From contig NZ_PEGH01000007.1 in assembly GCF_002737755.1 (NCBI RefSeq), positions 124,001 through 188,000 of the forward strand: 64,000 nt of DNA, in the 5' to 3' direction. Made by a program: the position numbers and the translations under genes. The stretch comes from Caulobacter sp. BP25. Its GTDB lineage: Bacteria; Pseudomonadota; Alphaproteobacteria; Caulobacterales; Caulobacteraceae. Of the stretch, positions 63,177-64,000 are shown in pieces. Each line of letters opens with the position of its first letter. Within the stretch, counting starts at the first letter, position 1. The notes under the pieces are model-generated. The model saw nothing but the letters and a program-made list of their open reading frames with translations, made no database searches and was not told where the DNA came from.

Positions 63177-64000
63177 ATGGCCAACCTGAACGGTCGAGCG
63201 CGTCGTAAGAACACCTACGACGCGATTGTTGTGGGCAGCGGAATGACCGGCGGCATCGCCGCCAAGGAACTCACGGAAAAGGGGCTGAAGGTCCTGGTGC
63301 TAGAGCGTGGACGCATGGTCCGCCACCTCGAGGACTATCCCACCGCCACCCTCGATCCCTGGCAGACCAAGTACCCTCGCGGCCAGTTGCCGCCGGAAGA
63401 GCTGGAAGCCCGTTACAAGGTGCAGCGCCGCACGGGTTACACCATGACGGAGTACACCCAGCACTTCTTCGTCCGGGACGACACCAACCCCTACACCGAG
63501 ACCAATCGGTTCGACTGGATTCGGGGCTATCACGTGGGGGGCGCTCCCTGACTTGGGGGCGTCAGAGCTATCGGCACAGCCCGATCGACTTCGAGGCGAA
63601 CGCTCGGGAAGGCATCGCTGTTGATTGGCCGATCCGATACGAGGATTTGGCGCCCTGGTACGATCACGTTGAGCGCTTCATTGGCGTCTCGGGGCAGGCC
63701 GAGGGCCTGCCGCAGCTTCCTGACGGCGTCTATCAGCCGCCGATGGAGATGAACTGCGTTGAGAAGGCCTTCAAGTCGCGGTCCGAGTCGCAGTTCCCCG
63801 ATCGGCGAATCACGATGGGCCGCACAGCTCACCTGACTGATCCGACCGAGGAGCAGCTGAGCCTTGGCCGCACCAAGTGCCAGTACCGCAACATGTGCAT
63901 CCGCGGCTGTCCGTTCGGTGGCTATTACAGCTCCAACTCGGGTGGGCTGATCGCGGCCGAGCGGACTGGCAACCTGGTGATCCGGTCCAACTCTATCGTC
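63177..64000 (+). pseudogene. GMC-family dehydrogenase, frameshifted and running off the right edge
   Basis: An FAD-dependent sugar dehydrogenase of the GMC/glucoside 3-dehydrogenase type. The FAD motif is AIVVGSGMTGGIAAKEL, followed by VLVLERGRMVRH. The frame closes after WIRGYHVGGAP at 63551. The next frame continues in family register with RSLTWGRQSYRHSPIDFEAN and on to YRNMCIRGCPFGGYYSSNSG at the edge. Six G residues at 63536-63541, where seven would keep the frame, explain the break. It may be a real mutation or a sequencing error. Start ATG has GAGGGAG upstream. Confidence 0.8.

Overview
This window is GC-rich alphaproteobacterial chromosome and almost certainly comes from Caulobacter or a very close relative. 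The strongest marker is the gene at 28157-29482. If translation starts at the TTG preceded by a good ribosome binding site, the receiver aspartate falls at residue 55 and the inhibitory-site arginine at residue 357, the numbering known for the Caulobacter cell-cycle protein PopA. The neighbouring DgcB-like cyclase, RhlB-like helicase, sdhE-mfd pair and iscR-suf operon fit the same genome.

Layout. Positions 1-5.8 kb hold the start of an M23 peptidase gene, a one-cysteine peroxiredoxin, tyrS, anmK, a type II NADH dehydrogenase and an alpha/beta hydrolase. Positions 5.9-13.1 kb hold the iron-sulfur assembly operon: iscR, an IscS-like desulfurase, sufB, sufC, sufD, sufS, a sufT-like gene, sufA and a tiny cysteine-rich protein, mostly overlapping by 1-4 bases. 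Positions 13.2-33.8 kb are chromosomal core: glycosyltransferases, dgcB, an aldehyde dehydrogenase, an HTTM membrane protein, rhlB, sdhE, mfd, a DsbA-family protein, popA, a CoA-transferase with a compensated frameshift, a BrkB-type membrane protein, tusA and two ribosomal RNA modification enzymes.

Positions 33846-50440 form an integrated mobile element of about 16.6 kb. It is bounded by a 14-base direct repeat whose right copy is the 3' end of tRNA-Ser(UGA). It carries a tyrosine recombinase, an AlpA/Xis-like regulator, a candidate oriT, a ribbon-helix-helix-like accessory gene, a TraD-type coupling protein and a MobF relaxase. It has no mating-pore genes, so it looks mobilizable rather than self-conjugative. 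Its cargo is a five-gene GTPase-centred operon: calcineurin-like phosphoesterase, all-helical GASH-like protein, two different P-loop GTPases and a GAP1-like protein. I infer an antiviral or other conflict system. A DUF2726 membrane protein follows.

Positions 50.6-55.3 kb return to core genes (rlpA, tmk, holB, tatD, an MBL-fold hydrolase, a small protein). Positions 55.4-64 kb are a carbohydrate locus under a LacI-type regulator with a visible operator. It has two 3-keto-disaccharide-hydrolase-fold proteins, an MFS transporter, two TIM-barrel isomerases, a Gfo/Idh/MocA dehydrogenase, a cytochrome c and a GMC dehydrogenase broken by a one-base deletion in a G tract. Together they suggest periplasmic oxidation of a glycoside at C3, hydrolysis, uptake and further metabolism.

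Several palindromic intergenic repeats are present. One repeat copy lies in frame inside the sufS coding sequence. A 750-base gene-free stretch after mfd contains a strongly foldable segment that may be an undescribed RNA.
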